Below, piece by piece: positions 7,165 to 15,712 of a DNA stretch of 64,000 nt. The notes below the pieces were generated by a model that did not search any database, had not been told where the DNA came from, and saw nothing but the letters and a program-made list of their open reading frames with translations. The position numbers and the translations under genes were made by a program. Numbering within the stretch: the first letter of the stretch is position 1; the number at the start of each line of letters is the position of its first letter. Source of the stretch: Citricoccus sp. SGAir0253 (GTDB lineage: Bacteria; Actinomycetota; Actinomycetes; Actinomycetales; Micrococcaceae); assembly GCF_005877055.1 (NCBI RefSeq), contig NZ_CP039424.1, forward strand, positions 1,054,001-1,118,000. Reading direction: 5' to 3'.

Positions 7165-9072
7165 TCAGCCGGCGCCCGGCGCGCCCCCGGCCGCGGGGCC
7201 CTCGTCGGGGTCCGCACCGGGGCCCGTCCCCGGGGCGGGACCCTCGTCGGGGCCGGTCCCGGGCGTCGGGTGGGGGCCGCCGTCGGGCTCCGGGTCGGTG
7301 GCCGTGGCCGCGGCGTCGGCCTCGAACCGGGCGCGGGTGGCGCCCTCCTCGTCCCCGGCCAGGTCCAGCGACTGCGCGAGTCCCAGCCAGGCGGCCATCC
7401 GCAGGTACCGCGCGGTGCCCTCGTGCTCGGTGATCATCCGGAACAGGGCGGCCGCCTCCTCGGCCCGCTCCTGCTCCAGCAGCACGTAGGCGGCGAACAG
7501 CTCCGCGTTGGAGGCCGCCGTGGCGTCCTCGGAGGCGGTGAACAGGTCGGCCGCGGTCAGGGCGGAGGACACCGCCGCGGTGCCCTTGCGCAACGCCCAC
7601 AGCCCGCGGGCTCGGGTGTCCGTGAAGTCCGCCTCGTACCAGCCGGCCTCCGAGTCCTGGGCCAGGGAGATCGCCTCGTCCAGCAGTTCCACCCCGCGCT
7701 CCTGGCCCAGCTCGCACAGCACGTGGCCCAGGGCGTGCAGTGCCTGGGGCAGCACCGCGGGGTCCTCGTCGCCGACGCCGCGCGCCAGGTCCACCGCGCG
7801 GCCGAAGTGCTCGGCGGCCTCCTGCGGCCTCTCCTGCCGGTTCAGCAGGGCGCCGGAAGCCAGGTGCATGCGCGCGGCCTCGGCCACGGAGCCGGCCTGC
7901 TCGAACAGCGCGCAGGCCCGCTCCCAGTGCTCCAGGGCCTCGCCGGGCCGGCCCTGGTGGCGCGCGGCGTGGCCGAGGTCCACGAGCGCCCGGGCCAGCC
8001 CGGGCAGCCGCCGGGCGGCCTCCTCGCGCCGGACGAGGCCGGCCAGCACGCGCTCGGCGAGGGCGTGCTCCTCGGCCTCCAGCAGCTGGTGCCCCAGCGC
8101 GAGCGTGAGGTCCGAGGCCTCGGGGACCTCGCCCTGCTCGGCCTGGGCCACCGCCACCTTCCAGGCGAGGATGGAGGACTGCTGGTCGCCGGCGTCGTGG
8201 GCCAGCCCCGCCAGCAGCGCGGCCGCGGAGGCCGCGCCCTTGCGCACGCCCGCGGCGGCGTGCAGTTCCACGGCGTGCAGGGCGTCCTCGGCGGCGGTGG
8301 CCGCGTCCCCGTGCTCGTGGGCCACGACCGCCTTGAGCATCCACATCGCCGCGCGCACGGCCCGGTTGGCCCGTCCGGCCAGCACCCGGTCGGCCACCGC
8401 GGCGGCGTCCTCGGGGTCGTGGGACATCAGGTGCACGTGGGCCAGGAACATGCGGGTGGAGGCCAGGGCCTCGGGGGCCACCGGGACGCCGGCGGACACC
8501 CGGGCATCCAGGATGTCCAGGCACTCCTCGAGCAGGTCCACCGCGGGGTGCAGCCGGCCGTCCTCCACGTAGCGCACCGCCAGCGCCACGAGCACGTCCG
8601 GCAGCACGGTGTCCACGGAGTGGGCCGAGCGCTCGCGCTCGCCCTCCAGGACGCCCTCCAGGACCGTGGCCTCGAAGGGCTCCGGCTCGCGCAGCAGCAT
8701 GGCCCCCAGCTCGACCTCCAGCCGGGCCTGGTGCGGGTAGCCCGCCGTGGTGAGCAACCGCGCGCGCTCGGCGATGCGGGAGGCCGCGGTGGCGTGGTCG
8801 CCCGTCATCTCGGCCACCGACGCCAGGGCCCGCAGCAGGCCCAGCCGGTTGAGGACGTCGTGCCCGCCGGGGGCGTCCAGGCCGGCCCGGGCGGCGCGGC
8901 CGGCGCGGGCCAGGTCCTCGGCGTAGGCGGCCTCGTAGGAGGCGTCGATCCAGCCGCGCGCCGTCTCCGGGGCGTCGCGGCCCACGGTGAGCGAGCGGCG
9001 GGACAGCACGGCCCGCAGCCGCCGTTCCAGGTCCTCGGGGAGGCCCGGGACGACGGAGCCCTCGTCCGTCAT
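7165..9072 (-). CDS. TPR-repeat protein
   Basis: 635 aa, soluble and helical. From about residue 60 to the C-terminal 60 residues it consists of helix pairs with the TPR pattern of small residues (for example ALVDLGHAARHQGRPGEALE, MHLASGALLNRQERPQEAAE, ALHALGHVLCELGQERGVEL). The last ~55 residues are a Gly/Pro/Asp low-complexity tail. TPR proteins are scaffolds for protein interaction; no catalytic domain is visible, so partner and role are unknown. GGAGGGAGGG precedes the ATG. It is divergent from the Nudix gene at 9177 and ends 49 nt before the acidic exported protein gene on the same strand. Confidence 0.82.
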   Translation of the reverse strand: MTDEGSVVPGLPEDLERRLRAVLSRRSLTVGRDAPETARGWIDASYEAAYAEDLARAGRAARAGLDAPGGHDVLNRLGLLRALASVAEMTGDHATAASRIAERARLLTTAGYPHQARLEVELGAMLLREPEPFEATVLEGVLEGERERSAHSVDTVLPDVLVALAVRYVEDGRLHPAVDLLEECLDILDARVSAGVPVAPEALASTRMFLAHVHLMSHDPEDAAAVADRVLAGRANRAVRAAMWMLKAVVAHEHGDAATAAEDALHAVELHAAAGVRKGAASAAALLAGLAHDAGDQQSSILAWKVAVAQAEQGEVPEASDLTLALGHQLLEAEEHALAERVLAGLVRREEAARRLPGLARALVDLGHAARHQGRPGEALEHWERACALFEQAGSVAEAARMHLASGALLNRQERPQEAAEHFGRAVDLARGVGDEDPAVLPQALHALGHVLCELGQERGVELLDEAISLAQDSEAGWYEADFTDTRARGLWALRKGTAAVSSALTAADLFTASEDATAASNAELFAAYVLLEQERAEEAAALFRMITEHEGTARYLRMAAWLGLAQSLDLAGDEEGATRARFEADAAATATDPEPDGGPHPTPGTGPDEGPAPGTGPGADPDEGPAAGGAPGAG

Positions 9073-9176
9073 GCTGGCCCTCCCTCCGGTCGGTGCGCGT
9101 GGACAGCGAACCCAGTATTCCAGAGGACCGGCGCGCGGGACCGGTCCCGCGAGCGGCTCCTCCTAGACTGGCCCCC

Positions 9177-9605
9177 ATGGACTTCGACACCAGGGTGGGC
9201 GCGTACGGCGTGATCGTCCGGGACGACACCCTGCTGCTGAGCCTGTGGGACGGCCCCGTGGAGGCCCTCTGGACGCTGCCCGGGGGCGGAATGGAGCTCG
9301 GCGAGCAGCCCGAGCAGGCGTGCGTGCGCGAGATCGAGGAGGAGACCGGGTACCGGGCCCGGCTGCAGGGCCTCGTGGGCGTCACGAGCCGGACGATCGA
9401 CGGCGCCCACCGCGCCACCCACCCGGGCCGGCCCCTGCTGGCCGTCCAGGTGATCTACCGCGCCGAGGTGGTCTCCGGCGTGCTGCGCCCGGAGGTGGGC
9501 GGGTCCTCCATCGATGCCGCCTGGATCCCGCTGGACGAGCTGCACCGCCACCGCACCTCCCAGAACGTGCACCGTGCCCTCGAGCTCGCCGGGGTGGGCC
9601 GGTGA
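9177..9605 (+). CDS. Nudix hydrolase
   Basis: 142 aa. The Nudix box is intact: GGGMELGEQPEQACVREI followed by EEETGY fits GX5EX7REUXEEXGU, with the Glu residues that bind Mg. Members hydrolyse nucleoside diphosphates linked to another moiety; the substrate cannot be assigned. ATG at 9177 is chosen because TAGACT ends 7 nt before it (leaderless type) and the fold begins there. Its stop overlaps the GTG of the following lipoprotein (GTGA), so the two are coupled although no functional link is obvious. Confidence 0.88.
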   Translation: MDFDTRVGAYGVIVRDDTLLLSLWDGPVEALWTLPGGGMELGEQPEQACVREIEEETGYRARLQGLVGVTSRTIDGAHRATHPGRPLLAVQVIYRAEVVSGVLRPEVGGSSIDAAWIPLDELHRHRTSQNVHRALELAGVGR

Positions 9606-10708
9606 GGGCCCTCGCCGCCGCCCTGGCCGCCGCCGCCCTGGCCGTCACCGCGCTTGCCGGCTGCACCCCGGCCGCGGAGCCGCCCGCCACCGGGGGCGGC
9701 CCCGCGGGGCCGGACGCCTCCGCGAACGCCGCCCCGGTGACCGTCGTCGCCGGCACCCGGCCGGTCGAGCGGCTGCTGGCCCACGTCGTCGTGCGGCAGC
9801 TGGCCCGGAGCGGGGTCGCGGCCGTCGTGGGCGAGCCCTCGGCGCAGCCGTGGGAGGCCGCGGGGGACCGGCGGGTGGCCGTCGTCGACTCCCTGGCCAT
9901 GGCCGCCGAGGTGGCCCCGGCGAACCTCGCCGGCCCGGTCCCGACACCGTCCCCGTCCGCGGCGGCGTCCGGGTCCGCCACCGCCTCGCCCAGCCCTGTG
10001 GGCGGTCCGTCCCCCTCGGGGACCGCCTCGCCCTCGGACCCGGCCCCGGCCTCCCCGACGGGCCACCCGACCTCGACGGGCAGTCCCACCCCGCTGCCCG
10101 AGGGCGTGCCGGCCCCGGACGCCGTGGGCACCACGGCGGTCGTGTCCGGCCACCTGCCGGCCGGCACGGAGGTCCTCGGCCAGTCCGAGGGCACCCTGCG
10201 GCTGCAGGCCGTGACCACCTCGGCCACCGCGGGACTGTACGGGCTGCAGGACGTGCGCGACCTCAACGGGTTGTGCGACCGCATGGACGTCACGCCCCGG
10301 GACGCCGGGGCGGTCGAGGCCCGGCGCCTCGAGGTGCTCGCCGGGTGCGAACCGGCCCGCTGGGTGGACCCGGGCCGGGACGGGCCGGCGGGGGACCTCG
10401 TGCGGGGGCGCGCCGACGTCGCGCTGCTGTACGGCACGGACCCGGCGATCGCCGACGACGCCCTCGTGCCGCTGGCCGATCCGCAGCGGATCCTGCCGGA
10501 GGGCCGGATCCTGTTCGCGGGCTCGGCGCCGTCCCTGCCCGGGGAGGCCCGGTCGGCGCTCGAGCAGCTCGCGGGCAGCCTGTCCGGGGAGCAGGTGGCG
10601 GAGCTGCAGCGGCTCACCGCCGGCCCGGACGTGCTGCCCGCGGACGAGGCCGCGCAGTACTGGCTGGTGTCCGCGGGCCTGGAGCCGGCCCCGGACGGCT
10701 GGTTCTGA
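9602..10708 (+). CDS. Lipoprotein resembling a glycine betaine-type binding protein
   Basis: 368 aa. A type II signal peptide with lipobox LAGC places the lipidated Cys at residue 21. The next part (VTVVAGTRPVERLLAHVVVR) and the C-terminal region (LPADEAAQYWLVSAGLEP) resemble OpuAC/OsmF-type substrate-binding proteins. A Pro/Ser/Thr/Gly linker of ~60 residues interrupts the fold near residues 116-170, which is unusual. No ABC permease or ATPase gene is adjacent. Starts with GTG overlapping the Nudix stop. It could be a degenerate or repurposed solute-binding protein on the outer face of the membrane; ligand unknown. Confidence 0.62.
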   Translation: MRALAAALAAAALAVTALAGCTPAAEPPATGGGPAGPDASANAAPVTVVAGTRPVERLLAHVVVRQLARSGVAAVVGEPSAQPWEAAGDRRVAVVDSLAMAAEVAPANLAGPVPTPSPSAAASGSATASPSPVGGPSPSGTASPSDPAPASPTGHPTSTGSPTPLPEGVPAPDAVGTTAVVSGHLPAGTEVLGQSEGTLRLQAVTTSATAGLYGLQDVRDLNGLCDRMDVTPRDAGAVEARRLEVLAGCEPARWVDPGRDGPAGDLVRGRADVALLYGTDPAIADDALVPLADPQRILPEGRILFAGSAPSLPGEARSALEQLAGSLSGEQVAELQRLTAGPDVLPADEAAQYWLVSAGLEPAPDGWF

Positions 10709-10774
10709 GCCGGCCCTGATCCGGCCGGGCGGATCTCCACCGCGGGGTGGGCCGGCAGTGGGATGATGAGAGGC

Positions 10775-12007
10775 ATGGCGAAGACACGGACCGGTCAGAT
10801 CAAGCAGTCCTCCAAGCTCCACAACGTCCGCTACGACGTGCGCGGGCCCATCCTGGAGGAGGCGCAGCGCATGGAGGCGGCCGGCCATCGGATCATGAAG
10901 CTGAACATCGGCAACCCCGCCCCGTTCGGCTTCGAGGCCCCGGACGCCATCCTCAAGGACATGGTCTCGCACCTGCCGCACGCCCAGGGCTACTCGGACT
11001 CCCAGGGCATCTACTCGGCCCGCACGGCCGTGAGCCAGTACTACCAGTCCCGCGGGATCATGGGCATCGAGGTGGAGGACGTCTTCATCGGCAACGGGGT
11101 CTCCGAGATGATCTCCATGGTCCTGCAGGCCCTCGTGGACGACGGCGACGAGGTCCTCATCCCGGCCCCGGACTACCCGCTGTGGACCGGGGCGACCACC
11201 CTGTCCGGCGGCCGCGCCGTGCACTACCGCTGCGTCGAGGAGGAGGGCTGGGAGCCCGACCTCGAGGACATCGAGGCCAAGATCACCGACCGGACCAAGG
11301 CGATCGTGATCATCAACCCCAACAACCCGACCGGGGCGGTGTACTCCCGGCAGGTCCTGAACGGGATCGTGGACATCGCCCGGCGGCACAACCTCGTGCT
11401 GATGAGCGACGAGATCTACGAGAAGATCGTCTACGACGGCGCGCGCCACCTCAACGCGGCCGGGCTCTCCGACGACGTGCTCACCCTGACGTTCTCCGGG
11501 CTCTCCAAGGCCTACCGCGTGGCCGGCTACCGCTCCGGCTGGGTGGCCATCTCCGGGCCCAAGCACCGGGCCACGGACTTCATCGAGGGCCTGACCCTGC
11601 TCTCGAACATGCGCATGTGCGCCAACGTGCCCGGCCAGCATGCCATCCAGACCGCCCTGGGCGGCTACCAGTCCATCAACGACCTGATCCTGCCGCACGG
11701 GCGGCTGCTGGAGCAGCGCAACACCGCCCAGCGGCTGCTCGCCGAGATCCCGGGGGTCAGCCTGCAGCCGGCCCACGGGGCCCTGTACCTGTTCCCGCGG
11801 CTGGACCCGGAGGTCTACCCGATCGAGGACGACGAGAAGTTCGTCATCGCGCTGCTGCGCTCGCAGAAGATCCTCGTCTCCCACGGCCGCGCGTTCAACT
11901 GGCCGGACACCGACCACTTCCGGCTGGTCACGCTGCCGAGCGTGCGCGACCTGGAGGTGGCGATCGGGCGCATCGCCGACTTCCTGGAGGAGTACCGTGA
12001 ACGCTAA
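10775..12007 (+). CDS. PLP-dependent class I aminotransferase (AlaT/AlaA-like)
   Basis: 410 aa. Fold type I marks: LNIGNPAPFGF near the N-terminus, NGVSEMISMV (cofactor phosphate loop), PDYPLW, IINPNNPTGAVYS (Asn that contacts PLP), SDEIYEKIVYD (Asp on the pyridine N) and SGLSKAYRVAGYRSGW with the Schiff-base Lys. The sequence is closest in feel to glutamate-pyruvate transaminases of the AlaA/AlaT group, making alanine from pyruvate and glutamate in the cytoplasm, but amino-acid specificity is not certain. The ATG at 10775 has GAGAGG just before it. The 3' end overlaps the PPK2 gene by 11 nt. Confidence 0.9.
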   Translation: MAKTRTGQIKQSSKLHNVRYDVRGPILEEAQRMEAAGHRIMKLNIGNPAPFGFEAPDAILKDMVSHLPHAQGYSDSQGIYSARTAVSQYYQSRGIMGIEVEDVFIGNGVSEMISMVLQALVDDGDEVLIPAPDYPLWTGATTLSGGRAVHYRCVEEEGWEPDLEDIEAKITDRTKAIVIINPNNPTGAVYSRQVLNGIVDIARRHNLVLMSDEIYEKIVYDGARHLNAAGLSDDVLTLTFSGLSKAYRVAGYRSGWVAISGPKHRATDFIEGLTLLSNMRMCANVPGQHAIQTALGGYQSINDLILPHGRLLEQRNTAQRLLAEIPGVSLQPAHGALYLFPRLDPEVYPIEDDEKFVIALLRSQKILVSHGRAFNWPDTDHFRLVTLPSVRDLEVAIGRIADFLEEYRER

Positions 12008-12878
12008 GAAGCACGTGATGGACTTCGCCGGGAACCCGCGGGAGCTGTTGCGGGCCCGGACCCACGACGGGGTCCAGCGCGGACCGGCGGACGTGGACCC
12101 GGAGTCCAAGCCGGGCTACCTCGGCGCCAAGGCCCAGGGCGAGCAGACCCTGGCCATCCGCTCCCGGCGGCTGTCCCAGCTGCAGGAGCTGCTCTACGCC
12201 AACGGCATGTCCGGCAACGGCGACGGCCGCTCCGTGCTGCTCGTCATCCAGGGCATGGACACCTCCGGCAAGGGCGGGATCATGCGCAACGTGGTGGGGG
12301 CCATGGACCCGCAGGGCGTGCGCGCCGCGGCGTTCAAGGCCCCCACGGACCAGGAGCGCAAGCACCACTTCCTGTGGCGCGTGCGCAAGCACCTGCCGCC
12401 GCGGGGGTTCGTCAGCGTCTTCGACCGCTCGCACTACGAGGACGTGTTGATCCACCGCGTCCGCGAGCTGACCGCGCTGCCGGAGATCGCCCAGCGCTAC
12501 GGGGAGATCCGGGCCTTCGAGCAGGAGCTCGCGGACCAGGGGACCGTGATCGTCAAGGTCATGCTCCACGTCTCGAGGGACGAGCAGCAGGACCGCCTCG
12601 CCGAGCGCCTGGACCGTCCCGACAAGTTCTGGAAGTACCATCCCGGCGACGTGGACGAGCGCGCGTTCTGGGACGAGTACATGGAGGCCTACCGGATCGC
12701 GATCGCCGAGACGGACGCCGACCACGCCCCGTGGTTCATCGTCCCGGCCAACCACAAGTGGTACTCGAGGATCGCGGTGCAGGAGCTGCTCATCGGTGCC
12801 CTCGAGTCGCTGGACCTGCAGTGGCCCGCGGCGGACTTCGACGTCACCGAGGAGAAGCGCCGGCTGGCCGAGAGCTGA
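11997..12878 (+). CDS. ppk2: Polyphosphate kinase 2 family phosphotransferase
   Basis: 293 aa. PPK2 enzymes transfer phosphate between polyphosphate and nucleotides in the cytoplasm. The P-loop-like Walker A is IQGMDTSGKGG, followed by the lid region around KAPTDQERKHHFLWRVRKHL and the Walker B-type SVFDRSHYEDVL. The length fits the single-domain class that phosphorylates AMP or ADP/NDP; the exact class cannot be fixed by eye. The GTG start lies inside the end of the aminotransferase gene, so translation is probably coupled. It may serve energy-store use of polyphosphate, which actinobacteria accumulate. Confidence 0.93.
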   Translation: MNAKKHVMDFAGNPRELLRARTHDGVQRGPADVDPESKPGYLGAKAQGEQTLAIRSRRLSQLQELLYANGMSGNGDGRSVLLVIQGMDTSGKGGIMRNVVGAMDPQGVRAAAFKAPTDQERKHHFLWRVRKHLPPRGFVSVFDRSHYEDVLIHRVRELTALPEIAQRYGEIRAFEQELADQGTVIVKVMLHVSRDEQQDRLAERLDRPDKFWKYHPGDVDERAFWDEYMEAYRIAIAETDADHAPWFIVPANHKWYSRIAVQELLIGALESLDLQWPAADFDVTEEKRRLAES

Positions 12879-12929
12879 TCCGGCGGAGGCGGGTCGCCGC
12901 GAGGGCAGCCGGGGGAGCCGGCGGGGGCC

Positions 12930-13106
12930 TCAGCCCGTGAACAGGGCCGAGGCGCGGATGGCGGTCTGGACCAGTCCGTAGGCGAGGGCCGCCGACACGA
13001 TGACGGCGAGGGCGAGGGCCAGGGCGCGGTGGCCCCCGCCGGACCGTGCGGTGCCGGACTCGTCGACGGACGTCCCGCGGCGGGTGGGGTCTGCTGCGTT
13101 GCTCAC
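12930..13106 (-). CDS. Small membrane partner of the OFA-type MFS transporter
   Basis: 58-aa protein with a polar N-terminus (~28 residues) and one hydrophobic helix (LALALAVIVSAALAYGLVQTA). The GTG at 13106 overlaps the transporter stop (GTGA), giving tight translational coupling. Short one-helix proteins in this position are found after oxalate/formate-type MFS carriers in other bacteria and are named MFS transporter small subunits. That assignment comes from position, size and topology rather than a specific motif. It is easily missed because of its length. Confidence 0.7.
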   Translation of the reverse strand: MSNAADPTRRGTSVDESGTARSGGGHRALALALAVIVSAALAYGLVQTAIRASALFTG

Positions 13107-14464
13107 TTGGCGTGCTCCTTCTGCCGCATCTTCTCCGGCGAGACGTGGTGGCGGTGGTGGACCGGACGGACCAGCAGGTTGGCGATGAAGCCGATGGCCA
13201 GCAGCCCGACCATGATGTACAGGGACATGTTGTAGAGGTCGCCGCCGGTCAGCCCGGAGTCCTCCTGGGCCTCCAGGACGCTGTTGACGATCAGCGGGCC
13301 GGCGATGCCCGCCGCCGACCAGGCGGTGAGCAACCGGCCGTGGATCGCCCCGACCTGGTAGACGCCGAACATGTCCTTGAGGTAGGCGGGGATGGTGGAG
13401 AAGCCGCCGCCGTAGAAGGACAGGATGATCATGGTCGCCAGGACGAAGACCACCATGTTGGCGCTGCCCATCAGGGCGATCACCAGGTACATGGCCAGGC
13501 CGACGCCGAGGTAGACCATGTAGATGTTCTTGCGGCCGATGTAGTCCGAGGTGGTGGACCAGATGAAGCGGCCGCCCATGTTGGCCAGGGAGAGCACCCC
13601 GACGAAGCCGGCCGCCGCCGCGGGGGTGATCCAGTCGTAGTAGTCCTGGATCATCGGGGCGGCGTTCTCGAGGATGCCGATGCCGGCCGTGACGTTGCAG
13701 AACAGCACGATCCACAGCATCCAGAACTGCCAGGTCTTGATGGCGGTGTCCGCCGAGACGTTGCCCTTGGTCTGGAGGGGCTTGTGCTGGACGGTGGCCG
13801 GGTCCCAGCCGGTGGGACGCCACTCCGGATGCGGGACGCGGATCACGATGGCGCCGAGGGAGATGACGATCGCGTAGATGATGCCGAGCGTCAGGAACGT
13901 CTGCACGAGCCCGCCCTGGAGCTGCTCGGGCTGGTTGCCGCCGCCGTAGAAGGACATCAGGGCGTTCGAGAGCGGGCTCGCGATGAGGGCGCCGCCGCCG
14001 AAGCCCATGATGGCCAGGCCGGTGGCCAGGCCGGGGCGGTCCGGGAACCACTTCATCAGGGTGGAGACGGGGGAGATGTAGCCGATGCCCAGGCCGATGC
14101 CGCCGACCCCGCCGTAGCCGAGGTAGACGAGCCACAGCTGGCCCGTGGCGATCCCGACCGTGGCGATGAGGAACCCGGCCACCCAGAAGGAGCCGGCCAC
14201 CACCATCGACTTGCGCGGTCCGGAGCGCTCCACCCAGGTCCCGCCGAAGGCCGCCGAGAGCCCGAGCATGGCGATGGCCACCGAGAAGATCCAGCCGACC
14301 GCCACCTCGCCCACGCCGAAGTGCCCCATCATCGGGTTCTTGAAGACGCTGAACGCGTACACCTGGCCGATGCACAAGTGGATGGCCAGTGCCGCGGCGG
14401 GGATGAGCCACCGGTTGAACGTGCGAGGCGCGACGATCGCCTCCCGGTCGAGAATGCTGGCCAT
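13103..14464 (-). CDS. OFA-family MFS transporter (oxalate/formate antiporter type)
   Basis: 453 aa with about 12 transmembrane helices. N-terminal helix AIHLCIGQVYAFSVF is characteristic of the OFA family, and the MFS loop 2-3 signature appears as GGTWVERSGPRKSM. Other marks are GIGYISPVSTLMKWFPDRPG and the second-half repeat NMGGRFIWSTTSDYIGRKN. Family members exchange small carboxylates (oxalate/formate, lactate, pyruvate); the substrate is not readable. ATG at 14464 has GAGGGG upstream. A convincing promoter lies at 14570-14598. A one-helix protein is coupled downstream. Formate handling would fit the formate dehydrogenase at 48 kb, but this link is speculative. Confidence 0.9.
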   Translation of the reverse strand: MASILDREAIVAPRTFNRWLIPAAALAIHLCIGQVYAFSVFKNPMMGHFGVGEVAVGWIFSVAIAMLGLSAAFGGTWVERSGPRKSMVVAGSFWVAGFLIATVGIATGQLWLVYLGYGGVGGIGLGIGYISPVSTLMKWFPDRPGLATGLAIMGFGGGALIASPLSNALMSFYGGGNQPEQLQGGLVQTFLTLGIIYAIVISLGAIVIRVPHPEWRPTGWDPATVQHKPLQTKGNVSADTAIKTWQFWMLWIVLFCNVTAGIGILENAAPMIQDYYDWITPAAAAGFVGVLSLANMGGRFIWSTTSDYIGRKNIYMVYLGVGLAMYLVIALMGSANMVVFVLATMIILSFYGGGFSTIPAYLKDMFGVYQVGAIHGRLLTAWSAAGIAGPLIVNSVLEAQEDSGLTGGDLYNMSLYIMVGLLAIGFIANLLVRPVHHRHHVSPEKMRQKEHAK

Positions 14465-14569
14465 GATGGGGATCCCCTCGGTCGGCTGCCCGGACGGCCG
14501 CGTGGGTGCGTGCGCGGCCGGCTGCCACGTCAGGTGCGGTGGGCACCCCCCGACGGCAGGCTGTCCCCG

Positions 14570-14598
14570 AGGGTATCCGTGGCCCCGGTCACGGTCAA
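14570..14598 (-). promoter_or_regulatory. Promoter of the OFA transporter operon
   Basis: On the minus strand TTGACC (14598-14593) and TACCCT (14575-14570) are separated by exactly 17 nt, a good SigA-type match. The start point near 14563 gives a ~100-nt leader before the ATG at 14464. The 14465-14801 gap also holds a TAGGCT -10-like box at 14746-14751 for the DJ-1 gene on the plus strand and nothing else obvious. Confidence 0.6.
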
Positions 14599-14801
14599 TC
14601 CGCCCCCCGGATACCGGCGTGGCACCGGCGTGGCCCCTCCGGGACGTTGCCGGGACACCCAGGGGATGCCACCGGGACGTCCGCGGGCCCGGACCGTTCC
14701 CCGGTACGCGAACATCCTTGCCCTGCCCCCCCCGGGGGTCGGGCCTAGGCTGTGGAGCACACCGACCGGTGGTCCAGACCGATGATCCAGGAGGTACCGA
14801 C

Positions 14802-15371
14802 GTGACCGAACAGCAGCTGCAGGGAAAGACCATCGCCTTCCTCGCCACGCGCGGCGTGGAGCAGGTCGAGCTGACCTCCCCCTGGGAGGCCGTCGAGGCC
14901 GCGGGCGGCCGGCCCGTGCTGGTGTCCCCGGAGTCCGGGACCATCACCGCCATGCAGGGGGACTGGGAGCACGGTGACACCTTCACCGTGGACCGCGAGG
15001 CCGCCGCCGCGAGCTCGGCCGAGTTCGACGGGCTCGTGATGCCCGGCGGCACCCTCAACGCCGACGCCCTGCGCGTCGACGAGGACGTCCGGGCGTTCGT
15101 GCGCGGCTTCTTCGACGAGCACAAGCCCGTGGCCGCCATCTGCCACGCCCCGTGGACCCTCATCAACGCCGGCGTCGTCTCCGGCCGGCGGCTGACGAGC
15201 TACCACTCGCTGTCCGAGGACCTGCGCAACGCCGGGGCCACGTGGGTGGACGAGGAGGTGGTCGTCGACCAGGGGCTGACCACCAGCCGGAACCCCGGCG
15301 ACCTGGACGCCTTCAACGCCAAGCTGGTCGAGGAGTTCGCCGAGGGCCGGCACGCCGGCCAGACCGCCTGA
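14802..15371 (+). CDS. DJ-1/PfpI-family protein (general stress/deglycase type)
   Basis: 189 aa, full-length single domain. The catalytic nucleophile Cys sits in the elbow AAICHAPWTL, preceded by the Glu-bearing GVEQVELTSPWEA and followed by RRLTSYHSLSEDLRNAG, as in the YhbO/PfpI/GSP18 subgroup. Proteins of this subgroup act on glyoxal-modified proteins or small carbonyls, or as stress chaperones; the activity is debated. The GTG start has AGGAGG 7-8 nt upstream, one of the clearer Shine-Dalgarno sites here. It is transcribed alone and converges on xseB. Confidence 0.9.
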   Translation: MTEQQLQGKTIAFLATRGVEQVELTSPWEAVEAAGGRPVLVSPESGTITAMQGDWEHGDTFTVDREAAAASSAEFDGLVMPGGTLNADALRVDEDVRAFVRGFFDEHKPVAAICHAPWTLINAGVVSGRRLTSYHSLSEDLRNAGATWVDEEVVVDQGLTTSRNPGDLDAFNAKLVEEFAEGRHAGQTA

Positions 15372-15400
15372 GCCCGGGACGGGGTCGGCCGCCGCGGCGC

Positions 15401-15712
15401 TCAGCCGACGGGGCCGGCCCCGTCCGCCGTGCGCTCGCGGACCTGCTGCAGGCGCTGACGGGCCCCCTCCAGCCACGCCTCGCAGCGGTCGGCCAGCGCC
15501 TCGCCGCGCTCCCACAGGGCCAGCGACTCCTCCAGGCCCGCCCCGCCGGTCTCCAAGCGGGAGACGGTCTCGACGAGCTCGGCGCGGGCCTGCTCGTAGC
15601 TCATCGCGGCGACGTCAGAGGTGTCGGCCGCGGAGAAGCCCTCCACGGCGGCCTGCCCCCCGGGCCGGTCGGCCGCGTCCCGTCCGGCATCCTCGGTCTG
15701 CGCGCTGCTCAT
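15401..15712 (-). CDS. xseB: Exodeoxyribonuclease VII small subunit
   Basis: 103 aa. The conserved core [20 protein letters not shown] and [14 protein letters not shown] is the XseB three-helix region that packs on XseA; it is followed by [12 protein letters not shown]. The N-terminal ~35 residues are a variable polar extension. Its ATG overlaps the xseA stop (ATGA), so subunits are made together, in keeping with the many small subunits per large subunit in the enzyme. The nuclease degrades single-stranded DNA from both ends in repair. Confidence 0.93.
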   Translation of the reverse strand: MSSAQTEDAGRDAADRPGGQAAVEGFSAADTSDVAAMSYEQARAELVETVSRLETGGAGLEESLALWERGEALADRCEAWLEGARQRLQQVRERTADGAGPVG

